The notes: generated by a model not told the origin, from the letters alone. 64,000 nucleotides of DNA from Bacillus fungorum (GCF_002746455.1 NZ_NWUW01000003.1:62001-126000), one strand, 5' to 3'; counted from the stretch's first letter, positions 35,374 to 45,510 are shown. Program-made: numbers and translations.

Positions 35374-35784
35374 ACAACTAAGGCACTACTTATGTATTTT
35401 AAATAATGTTTATTCCAAACGGTTTTAAAAATTTAATACTTCAATTGTTCATTTGTATTGCATTTATTGCGGAACTATTTAAAATATGAGATAACAAAAA
35501 TAACCTTTACACAATGAAACTTTTAATTTATATCAAGACATGTCGTTCTTCCGGCGCCTACAATTTACAGAAGTAGAGATTGAATTTCGATGTAATTGCG
35601 AAAAAATAATATCATTACTTTTGGAAATACGACTTTATTAGATTTTCTTGCAAAGTCTTTGGTTAGCTATGAATAAAAAAGGAATGCACACAGATTAAAA
35701 TGTGTATTCTTTTTTTATTCACAGTACATATGTTTATTTCATTGCTCTTTAAAATACAGTTATAGATTTTATAATAAAGCTTGA
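35374..35784. other. A/T-rich gap with one terminator
   Basis: Nothing seen except the hairpin at 35673-35717, which lies just beyond the 3' end of the minus-strand cupin gene. Confidence 0.4.
35673..35717. terminator. Terminator hairpin
   Basis: AAAAAAGGAATGCACA pairs with TGTGTATTCTTTTTT (one mismatch). It can serve either direction. Confidence 0.7.
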
Positions 35785-36384
35785 TTAATAACTAACTGTA
35801 TTTTTATTACTATAACTATAACTTTCTTCCATAGCCAATGCATCTGTTTTCGTAACATGAACGGTACCAAATGGATGATTTGGAGGAGCATATATCGAGT
35901 AAAGTTTTAATGGAATATTACCTGTATTTGTTACATTATGCCATGTTCCTGCAGGTATCATTATTGCAAAATCATCATAGGCATTTCTTTTAAAGTTTAA
36001 ATTATCTTTACTCTTGCCCATTTGAACAATCCCCTGACCTTGTTCAATACGTAAAAATTGATCAACATTGGGATGTATTTCTAAACCGATATCTTCGCCA
36101 ACATTGATACTCATTAAGGTAACTTGTAAATGTTTACCTGTCCATAAAGCAGTACGATACTTATTGTTTTGTTTTGTTGCTTCATTTATATTAACCACAA
36201 ATGGTTCTGATCCATAATCTGTTAACGAAATACTTCCAGCACCATCGGAAAAACTAAAAGAATCAAATCTGTTTGCATACTCTATCTCATTGGGGAAAGT
36301 CCAGTAAACAGACGGTCTTCTATAGTTATACATAGGTACATTAACATAATAAGGATATGGATACATAAAAGGAATATAGTACAT
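35785..36384 (-). CDS. Cupin-domain protein with Tyr-rich N-terminus
   Basis: The product has 199 residues from ATG 36384, nine bases after AAGGG; a TTG nine bases earlier is possible. The first 30 residues are Tyr/Pro-rich (MYYIPFMYPYPYYVNVPMYN), as in some spore coat proteins. Residues about 80-165 form a cupin: GEDIGLEIHPNVDQFLRIEQ with candidate metal ligands His and Glu, then PAGTWHNVTNTG with a second His. It could be an enzyme or a structural spore protein. The neighbouring His/Tyr-rich gene supports a coat link only weakly. Confidence 0.7.
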   Translation of the reverse strand: MYYIPFMYPYPYYVNVPMYNYRRPSVYWTFPNEIEYANRFDSFSFSDGAGSISLTDYGSEPFVVNINEATKQNNKYRTALWTGKHLQVTLMSINVGEDIGLEIHPNVDQFLRIEQGQGIVQMGKSKDNLNFKRNAYDDFAIMIPAGTWHNVTNTGNIPLKLYSIYAPPNHPFGTVHVTKTDALAMEESYSYSNKNTVSY

Positions 36385-36755
36385 TTTTCTCAACCCTTCA
36401 CGATTTTATAAAATTATTCTATGCACTGGTTAAGTGAATGTACTTAGATTAAAGGTAACTTTTGTAAAGAAGGCTTTTTAGCCTAAAAGGGGTACGGAAA
36501 CAATTATAGATTTCAGGGGCTAATCTGTGATTAAATTCAACAATTTAATTTTGATAAATCCATTTTAGAGCTTCTAAAGCCTTTAAAATAAACAACTTGC
36601 TATATTATTAATAGGGTATACTCTATTGATAATACTTGATATGACTAGGTTTATCTCAATATCGTTATAAATCTGCATAATCCTGACGTGACCCCGTTTA
36701 GTTTTTAGACATATAATATAAATGTTTATTTAATTATTAATTGAGGTGAATTATT
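36385..36755. other. Divergent intergenic region
   Basis: No gene. It must hold the promoters for the cupin gene and the His/Tyr-rich gene; I could not assign sigma elements. Confidence 0.35.
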
Positions 36756-36977
36756 ATGATAAATCCTTACTGTATTAAAAACAGGGCAATAGGCTCAGTC
36801 TATACAACCCATGGAGCTCAATCAACAATGCATGCAGTATATCATGCAATGCAGCATATGCAATACTATCAACATCCCGCTATACCTTATTATGAAACCA
36901 TACAATATTATCCCTCTATAGAATATACACCTCAAAGTATATATCCTACTATTTTTACAACAATTCCACTTTATTAA
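36756..36977 (+). CDS. Small His/Tyr-rich protein
   Basis: The 73-residue product contains 15 Tyr, 8 His and several Met and Gln, for example YHAMQHMQYYQHPAIPYYET. GAGGTGA lies eight bases before the ATG. There is no signal peptide, helix or enzyme motif. The composition resembles small spore-coat or exosporium proteins that can be cross-linked through Tyr or bind metals. This role is inferred from composition and from the Tyr-rich cupin neighbour. Confidence 0.55.
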   Translation: MINPYCIKNRAIGSVYTTHGAQSTMHAVYHAMQHMQYYQHPAIPYYETIQYYPSIEYTPQSIYPTIFTTIPLY

Positions 36978-37454
36978 TCATCCTCTTGTTTTTAATTACT
37001 TTTAAACTGTATAGACAAACCCTGTAAGAGTAAAACCGTGGGTTTCGTCCAAAAAACAATGGGGAACTCTTCCCTAAATCCTCGTTTTGGGCCTGTTTGG
37101 ATTGGCGAAACCCGTGATATAGACTGCAAAAGAAGTGGGGATTAGAAAAGCTCAAAGTTTCGCAGAAAGATTATGTATTAAATTTGGAAAAGAGGTAACT
37201 GAATCAACAGCGATTGGTACGAATGAAGCATCACCAACTGAAATTGCAAGGGTTATATGCTGTATTTGATGATAGTGGAAATTATAAGAAATCATGCTTG
37301 AGGTGTTATAAAATTCTTAAGTTGATAGGTAGGGGCAGGCAATACCCCTTATATGGATAAAGCGTACAAAAGAGTGAGATAAGCGATTATAAAAGCAGTA
37401 CCACCACTATAAAAGTGTCGGTACTGCTACATATAGTAACAAATTTTATCTTAG
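36978..37454. other. Gap with hairpin repeat and gene debris
   Basis: An inverted repeat GGGTTTCG (37040-37047) / CGAAACCC (37106-37113) spans 74 bases. After it, about 37125-37290 holds an open stretch (AQSFAERLCIKFGKEVTEST, continuing in a shifted frame GLYAVFDDSGNYKKS) that looks like a decayed gene I do not recognise. Confidence 0.35.
37301..37350. repeat. Solo IS231-type end
   Basis: GGTGTTATAAAATTCTTAAG, TTGATAGGTA, then GGGGCAGGCAATACCCC, a target-like G/C-flanked block. Confidence 0.45.
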
Positions 37455-37635
37455 TTAAAATGCCCTTGCTACTTTAACAGCCTTTTCAAGACCTGTGGCA
37501 ATAATTTCTTCTGCTTTATCTGGGAATTGGTTGTGACCTTCAATCACGACTTTCTCCATATCTTTTACACCGAAGAAGCCCATCATACTTGCTACATATT
37601 TAACGGCCATTTCCATTTCGCTTTTGGGATATGAT
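37455..37635 (-). pseudogene. C-terminal fragment of an FMN-dependent NADH-azoreductase gene
   Basis: The minus strand encodes about 59 residues: EMEMAVKYVASMMGFFGVKD, then KVVIEGHNQFPDKAEEI and a stop. This is the AzoR C-terminus. Upstream coding sequence is missing; the DNA changes abruptly into an MFS fragment on the other strand. Confidence 0.7.
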
Positions 37636-38097
37636 TTTTGAAAAAGAGGTATGGTTTCAAGCGTTGCTGGCAGTTATTACAACAATTGGCTTTGGGGCGA
37701 TTGTTACCTTTTTAGTTCTTTTCGGAAAACAGTAGGGGCTAAATCATATTTTCTTATTCTTTCTTATTAATGCAACTGTTGCAACTTTAATACGTCTTTT
37801 TACTGGAAAATGGTATGATAACAAAGGACCTTGGTCTATTATTATTGTCTCAGCTATACTAGGATTTTTTTCACTTATTGTGTTGTCTTATGCGGAAAGT
37901 GATGTATATCTTATTATAGCGGCAATTTTATTTGGCGCAGGTTATGGAACTGTAATGCCGTGCCTACAAACTTGGGCAGTTCAAAAGGTAAGTGAGGAGA
38001 AAAGTGGATCAGCAAATGCAACTTTCTTTTCAAGCTTTGACGCCGGCCTCTATATTAATAGGGGTCGACTGGTTTTTAATGATCGATTATTATTCTA
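37636..38097 (+). pseudogene. MFS transporter fragment (YwoG/YfkF-like) with stop and frameshift
   Basis: The frame reads ALLAVITTIGFGAIVTFLVL, then a TAG near 37731, then NATVATLIRLFTGKWYDNKG and GTVMPCLQTWAVQKVSEEKS. After FFSSFDAG the frame is lost. The N-terminal half is absent. It is a decayed 12-helix exporter. Confidence 0.75.
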
Positions 38098-38139
38098 GAA
38101 AATAATGATAATTATTGCTAGCTACAAGTAATCAAATTT

Positions 38140-38225
38140 TCATGTCTTTTTACAATTTCTGTATAAAGACATGAAACTCTAAACGTTTTAAACTAGGGGT
38201 AAGAAACTTTAAACTACTTAGCTTA
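38140..38225. repeat. Dispersed hairpin repeat, copy 1
   Basis: TTTCATGTCTTTTTAC pairs with GTATAAAGACATGAAA, followed by ...AAACTACTTAGC. A related copy lies at 49989-50090 with the same order of hairpin and AAACTACTTAGC. Confidence 0.5.
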
Positions 38226-38317
38226 TAATAAAATATCCATGAAATTATTCTAAATAAATAGATTTATAGGGAATAAAATGTTCCATTTTAGTAATTATAA
38301 ATCCCATTCACTTATAC

Positions 38318-38360
38318 AAAAAACAAGAGGCTTCTTAATTGTAAGAAGCCTCTTGTTTTT
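38318..38360. terminator. Terminator between convergent units
   Basis: AAAACAAGAGGCTTCTTA pairs with TAAGAAGCCTCTTGTTTT around ATTG. Confidence 0.85.
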
Positions 38361-38477
38361 AGCTTTAGACAAAGCAAATTTATATCAATTTTAAATAACT
38401 AACAAAATCATAGATATTAGAGAAATAGCATCTATATACTTATTAGTATGGGGATTTTTCCATTGGAAACCTAATAT

Positions 38478-40223
38478 TTATTTTGCCAACTTTTCGATGA
38501 TAGGAGCTTTAGCAGATAATTCATCATTTGATGGATTGCTCATAAAATCTGCACCATACATAGTAACGGTATCCCCAACTTGAATATTCCCAAGCACTTC
38601 AGAAGAAACAACAGCAGTAACGGTCAGCCCTTTAGTAGAAATTTGGATAGTGTCCTTTGTTTTATTGATTACATTTCCAGTGTGCATTTTATATTGGTTT
38701 TTTAACACGTTTTCTTCATTTTCTTTTTGAACAATTGCATATTTAGCAGTATCTGGTTCACCTGGTATTGAGCCTATAAAAACAGGAGCATAAATGGTAG
38801 CGGTATCCCCAATCTGAATATCTTTAAGTATCCCAGGGGAAGAAACGATAGCATATACACTTGAGTTTTCACCGGAAACCACCAATCCGTCTTCTGTTTT
38901 TTCAATTACTTTACCTGAACGTTTTTGGTGTTGATTCAGAGCATTTTGTTCTTTTTTATCGACTTCTGATATAGAATTCGATTTATCTACACTTGTATTA
39001 GGAGTCACTGTCTTACTTGCCAACTTTTCGATGATAGGAGCTTTAGCAGATAATTCACCAGTTGCCATATTACTTATAAAAAATGCCCCATAAATAGAAA
39101 TAGTATCTCCAATATTTATATCTTGTAAGATTTCAGATGAAACGATAGCACTAACAGTCGAATCTTCATTAGAAATTTCAATAGCGTCATTTGATTTATT
39201 GATTACATTTCCAGTGTGCATTTTATATTGTTTTTTTAGCACGTTGTCTTCATTTTCTTTTTGAACAATTGTATATTTAGCTGTATCGGGTTGACCAAAT
39301 ACAAGACCATCTATAAAAATAGGTGCATAAATAGTAACGGTATCTCCAATTTGAATATCTTTAAGGATTTCAGGGGAAGTAACCATAGCATCTAAAATTG
39401 AATCTCCATCGGAAATAATTAAAGACTTTTCTGTTTTAGCAGTTACTTTACCAGAACGTTTTTTGTGTTGATTAAGTAGAGTTTGTTCTTTATTATTTTG
39501 TGTTGAAACAGCTGTCTCAGTAGTTAAAGATCGATTTTCTATTGAAATTAACTCAACTTCTTTACTATTGACATCCATATCTTTACTGCTGACTTTTTCT
39601 CTCAATACACCTTTTATTTCTTTAGAAAGCATATCAGTTTTAGCAGTAAGTTGAACAGCTTCAACACGTGTTATCACTCTATTTGGTTGCCAACCATTAT
39701 CAGTACCCGCGGAAATTTTTAAGTCAATTAAAATATTGGCATATTTTTCTCCCCAATGTCCTTTTAAATCCTCAAATTTACTTTGGCCATTATCATGTGC
39801 TGTACTTTGCAGTTTATAAGCATTTACTAGCATGGTCGCCATAGCAGCACGTGTAACTTTTCCAGTTGGATTGAAGATTCCATTTCCTTCGCCTTTAATG
39901 ATGCCAGCTTTTTCAGCTGCAGCAATATAGGGAGTAGCCCAGTGGTCTTGGGTATCTGTAAAAGAAGGTTTGGCTTTTGTATCAATTTTTATTCCTAAGG
40001 CTTTTGTTATAATTGTTGCGGCGGAAGCTCGATCTAACATAGCGTTTGAGCCAAAGGTACCATCTGATACACCTGATATAGCTTGTTTTTCTAATAAATA
40101 ATTAACAGATCGCTCTGCCCACTTTGGAACATCAGGAAATTTGTGAGTATCCGCTAAAATATTAGAAGAATAAGATAATATAGCTCCCGCAAGGATACCT
40201 GTTGTGATTAATTTGCGTTTCAT
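38478..40223 (-). CDS. S-layer-homology protein with duplicated C-terminal modules
   Basis: The product has 581 residues from ATG 40223, preceded by GAGGTG; an upstream ATG at 40244 lacks a site. After a signal peptide (MKRKLITTGILAGAILSYSS) come three SLH units at about residues 28-200 (FPDVPKWAERSVNYLLEKQA; SFTDTQDHWATPYIAAAEKA; KFEDLKGHWGEKYANILIDL) that would bind pyruvylated cell-wall polymer. The rest is two copies of a roughly 170-residue double module. Each starts KRSGKV and has DIQIGDTxTIYAP. The second half of each starts MHTGNVINK and ends ELSAKAPIIEKLA. The function of these modules is not known to me. It is cell-surface bound. Confidence 0.85.
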   Translation of the reverse strand: MKRKLITTGILAGAILSYSSNILADTHKFPDVPKWAERSVNYLLEKQAISGVSDGTFGSNAMLDRASAATIITKALGIKIDTKAKPSFTDTQDHWATPYIAAAEKAGIIKGEGNGIFNPTGKVTRAAMATMLVNAYKLQSTAHDNGQSKFEDLKGHWGEKYANILIDLKISAGTDNGWQPNRVITRVEAVQLTAKTDMLSKEIKGVLREKVSSKDMDVNSKEVELISIENRSLTTETAVSTQNNKEQTLLNQHKKRSGKVTAKTEKSLIISDGDSILDAMVTSPEILKDIQIGDTVTIYAPIFIDGLVFGQPDTAKYTIVQKENEDNVLKKQYKMHTGNVINKSNDAIEISNEDSTVSAIVSSEILQDINIGDTISIYGAFFISNMATGELSAKAPIIEKLASKTVTPNTSVDKSNSISEVDKKEQNALNQHQKRSGKVIEKTEDGLVVSGENSSVYAIVSSPGILKDIQIGDTATIYAPVFIGSIPGEPDTAKYAIVQKENEENVLKNQYKMHTGNVINKTKDTIQISTKGLTVTAVVSSEVLGNIQVGDTVTMYGADFMSNPSNDELSAKAPIIEKLAK

Positions 40224-40697
40224 AAAAATATACACCTCTACCAATCTATTGTATTACCAAATTGAGATTTTTTATTTTTATATTTATATATTTGTGATGA
40301 TGTTGCCATCTATCCAATTTGGTGTAACGATTATAGTTACTTATATGCATGAGTGTCAATGAATAAATTTTACATAAATGTTTAATATTAACATAATAAA
40401 ATTAATTCAAATTAATTTTATTTACTAAAACTTAATAATGTGTTGACTTATTAATGTATACTTAACTATAATTAATAAAGGTTAATTGATATTGATTTTC
40501 AAGTTTGTTTACTAGTTTAACAAGTATACAAAAGCTAATATGAATTTAATTAAAAAAGTCTCTTTCACTACTCATAATCGTTTAGATTTAAATGACATAT
40601 AATTATGAGACAAGTTTTTTACTTTTTTAAATATAGTTATGTATACAAAAAAGTTAGAGAATTATTTTCTCTAACTTTTATGCGCTAGTACTTAAAA
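40224..40697. other. Upstream region of the SLH gene
   Basis: Contains the shared block at 40400-40503 and, near 40630-40680, a hairpin (AAAAAGTTAGAGAATTATTT / CTCTAACTTTT) that ends the XRE-cupin gene. No coding sequence. Confidence 0.5.
40400..40503 (-). promoter_or_regulatory. Shared upstream block, copy at the SLH gene
   Basis: It carries AAATTAATTTTATTTACT, ACTTAATAATGTG, ATGTATACTTAACTATAATT and GATTTTCAAG in the same order as the blocks in front of both XRE genes. Presumed promoter/operator of the SLH gene. Confidence 0.55.
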
Positions 40698-41252
40698 TTA
40701 AAAAGATGGTGGGGTTACTCCAAATATAACAGTGACTTTGTGTAAAGAAGTGTTTTCCCATTTATGTTTTGCGTATGGTGGGATTTTAACACTATCACCT
40801 GGATTAAGAAGTAAAACCTCATCATTTAGATATAGTTTTACTTGTCCTTCCATAACAAATGCTATTTCTTCACCTTTATGTGCCATAGGCTCCATAGAAG
40901 AAGCGGTTTGAGGTAACAGATTCATTAAAGCTAATTCCAGTGATCCATCTAAATTAGGTGATAATAACTCATACGAAACATTGCCGCTTTCAGGGAAAGT
41001 TATTTTTTTTCTTTGATTAGCTCTTACAACTAATTCTTCTGTATTGGTATCTTCTAAGAAAAAATTAAATAAAGCAATATTTAATGCTCCAGAAATTAGT
41101 CTTAGTGTTTGTAAGGATGGATTCGTGATTCCTTTCTCAATCTGACTTAACATGGAAGGTGTTATATCAGCTAATTCAGCTAACCGTTTACTAGTTAATC
41201 CGGCACCTTTTCTAAATACCATAATTTTTTCACCGATATTAATATTGTTCAT
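40698..41252 (-). CDS. XRE-family regulator with cupin domain
   Basis: The 184-residue protein has an N-terminal helix-turn-helix (residues about 8-62; LTSKRLAELADITPSMLSQI) and a C-terminal cupin (about 110-180; EIAFVMEGQVKLYLNDEVLL, PPYAKHKWENT). This layout is that of PuuR/SutR-like sensors. AAAGGGGATTA precedes the ATG. Its upstream block is shared with the SLH gene, so it probably controls itself and the SLH gene. A damaged paralogue sits at 48450-48876. The ligand is unknown. Confidence 0.85.
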   Translation of the reverse strand: MNNINIGEKIMVFRKGAGLTSKRLAELADITPSMLSQIEKGITNPSLQTLRLISGALNIALFNFFLEDTNTEELVVRANQRKKITFPESGNVSYELLSPNLDGSLELALMNLLPQTASSMEPMAHKGEEIAFVMEGQVKLYLNDEVLLLNPGDSVKIPPYAKHKWENTSLHKVTVIFGVTPPSF

Positions 41253-41279
41253 ATGCGTAATCCCCTTTAAATAAGTAAA

Positions 41280-41365
41280 TAAAATTAAAATTAATTTTAT
41301 TCACTGATACTAAACATGTTGTTAATATATACTTAATTATAATAAAGTATGATTAATTTTCAAGC
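41280..41365 (-). promoter_or_regulatory. Shared upstream block, copy at the XRE-cupin gene
   Basis: Minus strand: TTGAAA, 16 bases, TATAAT, then the conserved region TTAAGTATATATTAACA and AGTGAATAAAATTAATTTT. It aligns with the blocks at 40400 and 48905. Confidence 0.65.
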
Positions 41366-41487
41366 ACCTGCATAGTTGTGAGAATAGTAAATAAGACGAG
41401 AAATGATTGATACTTATTCTTCCATGTGAACTATTAAGTATGATGACCTGATTATATGATTGAATTTCTGTATAAGATTTTGGGATT

Positions 41488-41844
41488 GACAATAATGCAA
41501 TAGCGGATGGACTGGCACTTGGAATAGCATCTGTGTTTGTAGGGAAAGCAATAGAACCATTTTTAAGTGGAGCATATACAGTTGGTGATAATCATTTATA
41601 TAAGCTATTAAAAGAAATAGTAGGTAAAGAGGATATTTAGCTAGAACCATCAACATTAACAGGAATGATTAGACCTATTAAATTGCATAAAGGAGGGAAA
41701 GGCTATTTACAAAATAATGATTTAAAACATAAATTGAATCAAGGTACACAAATTGTATAGGGAACAGGAGGAAGTATGATTCCAAAAAAAGTAATGGAAG
41801 AATACTATCAAACAGATTCTCAGTTAATTAAAAAGAAGTTCTAA
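41488..41844 (+). pseudogene. Decayed gene of unknown family, two in-frame stops
   Basis: One frame gives [20 protein letters not shown], a TAG, GMIRPIKLHKGGKGYLQNND, another TAG, then SMIPKKVMEEYYQTDSQLIK and TAA. The hydrophobic Gly/Ala part followed by a basic tail recalls the end of secreted or phage-borne effectors, but I cannot name it. A second copy of its tail (NNLKHKLN ... MIQKEVMEEY) lies at 48345-48440. Confidence 0.45.
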
Positions 41845-41913
41845 TAAGTAAATGAAAACATATGAGTAAACACCAATGCTTTATTATAAAATTTTTTAGG
41901 AAGTGAAAACATT

Positions 41914-42417
41914 ATGAAATCAGCTTTAACTAACATTATGATCTCCTTGATTCTTGCAGTAGGAGGGGTCATTTCGCTTTTGTTTACTTTAATGGGAGGT
42001 CAAGATTGGATCTGGGATTGGGTAGGGCTATTACTGGCATATCTATCTTTAGGCATTTTAATAGGCTTATATAATAAAACTGTGGATCACGAAACATTTC
42101 CTAGAATACTAAAAAGAATTTTGTTTATTTCCTTTAATGCTACAGTATTAGGAATAATAATAGGGATAACATGCCAACTATTAGGAAAGGCGAATCTTAC
42201 TATAATGATGTATTATTGGTTGATAATGTTATTACTACATTTCATTACTATAATAACATTAGTTATCTTAGTATTTGTTCATCAAAATAGTCAAAATTAC
42301 AACCTTCTATATACATTTATTGTAATCTTGAACATTTTCCTTACCCTGGGACCAGTATTATATCCTTTGGTTCTAATTATCATAGGAAATGGCATGAATG
42401 CTAGTGCAGGAAACTAA
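41914..42417 (+). CDS. Five-to-six-helix membrane protein, unknown family
   Basis: The 167-residue protein is almost entirely hydrophobic, with about five helices, and ends in NGMNASAGN. AGGAAGTG precedes the ATG. A paralogue of nearly the same length with the same ending (NASAGW) is at 49140-49652. Both lie between an XRE gene and a deacetylase-type sequence, so they belong to a duplicated module. Function is unknown. Confidence 0.65.
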   Translation: MKSALTNIMISLILAVGGVISLLFTLMGGQDWIWDWVGLLLAYLSLGILIGLYNKTVDHETFPRILKRILFISFNATVLGIIIGITCQLLGKANLTIMMYYWLIMLLLHFITIITLVILVFVHQNSQNYNLLYTFIVILNIFLTLGPVLYPLVLIIIGNGMNASAGN

Positions 42418-42551
42418 TTTTTACCTATATAGATTATAAAAATAAGTAATCCAAAATTGAGATTGGTTAAGTTAAAGAACTTTATAAGCTAATAGGATAA
42501 CATAACTAAACAACATAGAGTGGAATAATAGGATAGAAAGAAGATTAAAAT

Positions 42552-43373
42552 ATGAAAATTAAGCTTAAGAAAAAAAGAATTATAAGTGTAATGTTGGCTA
42601 TTACATTAGTAGCAATAGGGTATTACATGTTTCAATCTATTACGAATCCTAAGCTGGTAAATGCGGAAGAAGTAAACAGTGTTCAACAAGTGAGCAGTCT
42701 ACCTAAAAATGAATTAAAAAAATCGATACCTAATCGTTTTGATGGTAAAGAAAGAAAAGTTGCATATTTAACTTTTGATGATGGCCCAGGAAAATATACA
42801 GCTAACCTATTAGATGTATTAAAGAAAAACAATGTGAAAGCGACATTCTTTTTAATTGGCGATAATGTGAAAAGGTTCCCAGATTTAGTGAAACGAGAGC
42901 ATGTAGAAAACCATTATGTGGGCATGCATAGTATGACACATGATTTTAAAAAGTTATACACCAATCAGGAATATGTTAAGGAAATGAAAGAGGATCAAAC
43001 TTTAATTCGAAATGTTATTGGAAACACACCAAAATTAACACGTCCACCATATGGATCAATGCCTGGCTTAAATGAATCACTTCGAAATGAAGTAGTCGGA
43101 AACAATTTAAAAGTATGGGATTGGACAATTGATTCTCTAGATTGGAAATACAATAAATTACCCGTTGATGTAGCAGTCGCAAAAATTGTTCAAAATGTCT
43201 TAGCAGGTGCGACGTCTTCAAAAGAAATTGTTTTAATGCACGATATTCATCCACAATCTGTTGCGGCAGTTCCAGCAATTATAAAAGGATTAAAAGAAAA
43301 AGGGTATGAATTTGAAGCATATGATGAGAATAATCATTTTCCAATAAACTTCTGGCATGATAAACAAATATAA
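42552..43373 (+). CDS. Polysaccharide deacetylase (NodB domain)
   Basis: The 273-residue protein is anchored or secreted by an N-terminal hydrophobic segment (residues about 12-28). The NodB domain starts at about 68: TFDDGPG (catalytic base Asp76, metal Asp77), HSMTH (His126, His130 as metal ligands), RPPYGS, and a late LMHDIHP with the catalytic His. It removes acetyl groups from N-acetylglucosamine in peptidoglycan or a wall polysaccharide. The neighbourhood contains a wall-bound SLH protein. A weak ribosome-binding site precedes the ATG. Confidence 0.9.
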   Translation: MKIKLKKKRIISVMLAITLVAIGYYMFQSITNPKLVNAEEVNSVQQVSSLPKNELKKSIPNRFDGKERKVAYLTFDDGPGKYTANLLDVLKKNNVKATFFLIGDNVKRFPDLVKREHVENHYVGMHSMTHDFKKLYTNQEYVKEMKEDQTLIRNVIGNTPKLTRPPYGSMPGLNESLRNEVVGNNLKVWDWTIDSLDWKYNKLPVDVAVAKIVQNVLAGATSSKEIVLMHDIHPQSVAAVPAIIKGLKEKGYEFEAYDENNHFPINFWHDKQI

Positions 43374-43436
43374 AAAGTAATTATGAGTTAAATGAATGGA
43401 ATAGGAAATTGATATAGGGTTTAAAAATATATGTAA

Positions 43437-43474
43437 GAGCGCGTTGACCTAAATATATAACAACACGCTCTTTT
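43437..43474 (+). terminator. Terminator of the deacetylase gene
   Basis: GAGCGCGTTG pairs with CAACACGCTC around CCTAAATATATAA-type loop, then TTTT. An almost identical hairpin sits at 49768-49805 in the damaged duplicate. Confidence 0.75.
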
Positions 43475-43597
43475 AACCATTTATTTTTTTTATTTAAATT
43501 TAAGTATAGTATTTTTCAATGTATAAAAATAATTAAATGTCTTTTATTTTTATACTTTCTATTACCTAATTACTATATAACAATGAGGTGGATTTAA

Positions 43598-45340
43598 TTG
43601 TCGTTTTTAAAAAACAGTAAAATTGGCACAACACTAAACGTAATGGTAGTTATAGCAAGCGTCTCTTGTATCATATTATCTATACTAGGATTTTGGGGCC
43701 TTAAAAAGGGGGAGCATGCTTCTACTACTATGTATGAAGATAGTTTATTGCCAATTCAGTGGATAGGAGCTATAGAGTCTAATTTTTATCTTATTAATAT
43801 GAATGTAAAGGAAACGATCCTATCAAAAGATGAAAAACGAATAAAAGAACTTTTAACAGAAATAGATGTAGCTCGTGCAGAAACTGATCAGTTATTAAAG
43901 AAGTTTGAGACAAGAGTTAGTTCTAATAGAGAAAAGGAATTGTATAACACATTTTATACAATATTCAAAGACTTAAGAACACAACTGAAAAAAGTGCAAG
44001 ATTTGGGACAATCTAATAATGAAGAAGCATATGCTTATTACCTAAAAGAGGTTGATCCTAATATGAAAAAGTCAATTCAGGCAATTCGCGAACTTATCCA
44101 ATTTAATAATAATAATGCAGATCAGTTACAAAAAAATAATACTGACAGTGCAACAAATACCATGATGCTGTTTGTTAGTATCTCCATTATAGCAATTGCA
44201 ATTGTTGTTTTTATTGGCTATATCATTAAAAGTGCGATTAAACAACCAATTGTATTATTAGAAAAAGATATGGAGCGAGTATCTGAAGGTGACTTAACAA
44301 TACGTACTTCTTATAAATCAAATAATGAATTGGGAAGCATTGTGAAGTCTTTTAATAGTATGCTGGATAACTTGCAACAATTAATCGGAGAAGTAAAAAA
44401 CACAACACAAGAGGTTATTTCTTCTACCAACGGAATGTTGCAAGATACTAAACGAGCATCCCATATTTCAAGAGAAGTTGTTCAAATAATATTTGAAGTT
44501 GATAAAAAAATAGAAGGACAAGTTACAAGTATTCAAGAAAGTTCATCATCAATGGAAGAAATTGCGACTGGAGTTCAAACCGTAGCTGAATCTTCAGCAA
44601 CGGTTACAGAAGTGGCTGTCACAACAGCAGAACAAGTCAATTCTGGTAGTAAAGTGATAAAACATTCTATACTTCAAATGAATAGTATTCATGAAGTTGT
44701 TGAAGAAACTTCTAAAGTAATTGAGAGGCTTGTTACACGTACGCAACAAATAGATAAAGCTCTGGATGCAATCACCAATATTGCAGAACAAACAAATCTT
44801 CTTGCCTTGAACGCCTCAATTGAAGCTGCACGTGCTGGAGAAAACGGAAAAGGATTTGCGGTAGTGGCAGCGGAAGTAGGAAATTTAGCTGAGCAGTCTA
44901 AAACATCGGCATATGAAATCAATCATTTAATACAAGCCATTCAACAAGATACAAAAGATACAGTTGATGCAATGCAAAAAGGCCAACAAAAAGCTTCAGA
45001 AGGAAAAGAAACAGCTAATAAAGCAGATCAAGCATTCACATCTATTATGTCGGCTATTAATAAAATCACTAGTCAAATTCAAGAAGTATCTGCAGCGACA
45101 GAAGAAATGTCTGCGGGTACAGAAGAAGTCAATGCCTCTATGTCCAGTGTTTCTGAAACTGCAACGCAAGTAGCTAAGGAAACAACTCAAACTGTACAGT
45201 CTATCCAATCACAAGCAGCATCAATCGAGGAAATATCGAATCAATCTAACAAAATAAAAGAAAAAGTAGAAGCATTGTCAGCATTAGTTTCAAAATTTAC
45301 TATCGAGAAGCAAGACAAAGAGCAATCAAATATAATGTAA
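43598..45340 (+). CDS. Methyl-accepting chemotaxis protein
   Basis: The product has 580 residues from TTG 43598, after GAGGTGG. The first membrane helix is at about 13-33. A four-helix-bundle (4HB_MCP) sensor lies outside at about 35-190, and the second helix is at about 190-210. HAMP follows at 210-265 ([20 protein letters not shown]). The signalling domain contains the hairpin tip [39 protein letters not shown]. It relays ligand binding to CheA/CheW. The ligand is unknown. It stands alone in its transcript with a terminator downstream. Confidence 0.92.
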   Translation: MSFLKNSKIGTTLNVMVVIASVSCIILSILGFWGLKKGEHASTTMYEDSLLPIQWIGAIESNFYLINMNVKETILSKDEKRIKELLTEIDVARAETDQLLKKFETRVSSNREKELYNTFYTIFKDLRTQLKKVQDLGQSNNEEAYAYYLKEVDPNMKKSIQAIRELIQFNNNNADQLQKNNTDSATNTMMLFVSISIIAIAIVVFIGYIIKSAIKQPIVLLEKDMERVSEGDLTIRTSYKSNNELGSIVKSFNSMLDNLQQLIGEVKNTTQEVISSTNGMLQDTKRASHISREVVQIIFEVDKKIEGQVTSIQESSSSMEEIATGVQTVAESSATVTEVAVTTAEQVNSGSKVIKHSILQMNSIHEVVEETSKVIERLVTRTQQIDKALDAITNIAEQTNLLALNASIEAARAGENGKGFAVVAAEVGNLAEQSKTSAYEINHLIQAIQQDTKDTVDAMQKGQQKASEGKETANKADQAFTSIMSAINKITSQIQEVSAATEEMSAGTEEVNASMSSVSETATQVAKETTQTVQSIQSQAASIEEISNQSNKIKEKVEALSALVSKFTIEKQDKEQSNIM

Positions 45341-45467
45341 GAATAATAAAAAATTTCTATTAAAACAAGGCAATTTTCAAGTCTGATTAACAGTTAAATT
45401 TAAATAGTTAATTATATTGTTGGATTTCCCACTGGGAGTTATTAATAGAAATAACTATCTTTTAATC

Positions 45468-45510
45468 AAAAGACATTTACTTATGATTTAGAGTAAGTAA
45501 ATGTCTTTTT
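45468..45510 (+). terminator. Terminator after the chemoreceptor
   Basis: AAAAGACATTTACTTA pairs with TAAGTAAATGTCTTTT. Confidence 0.8.
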
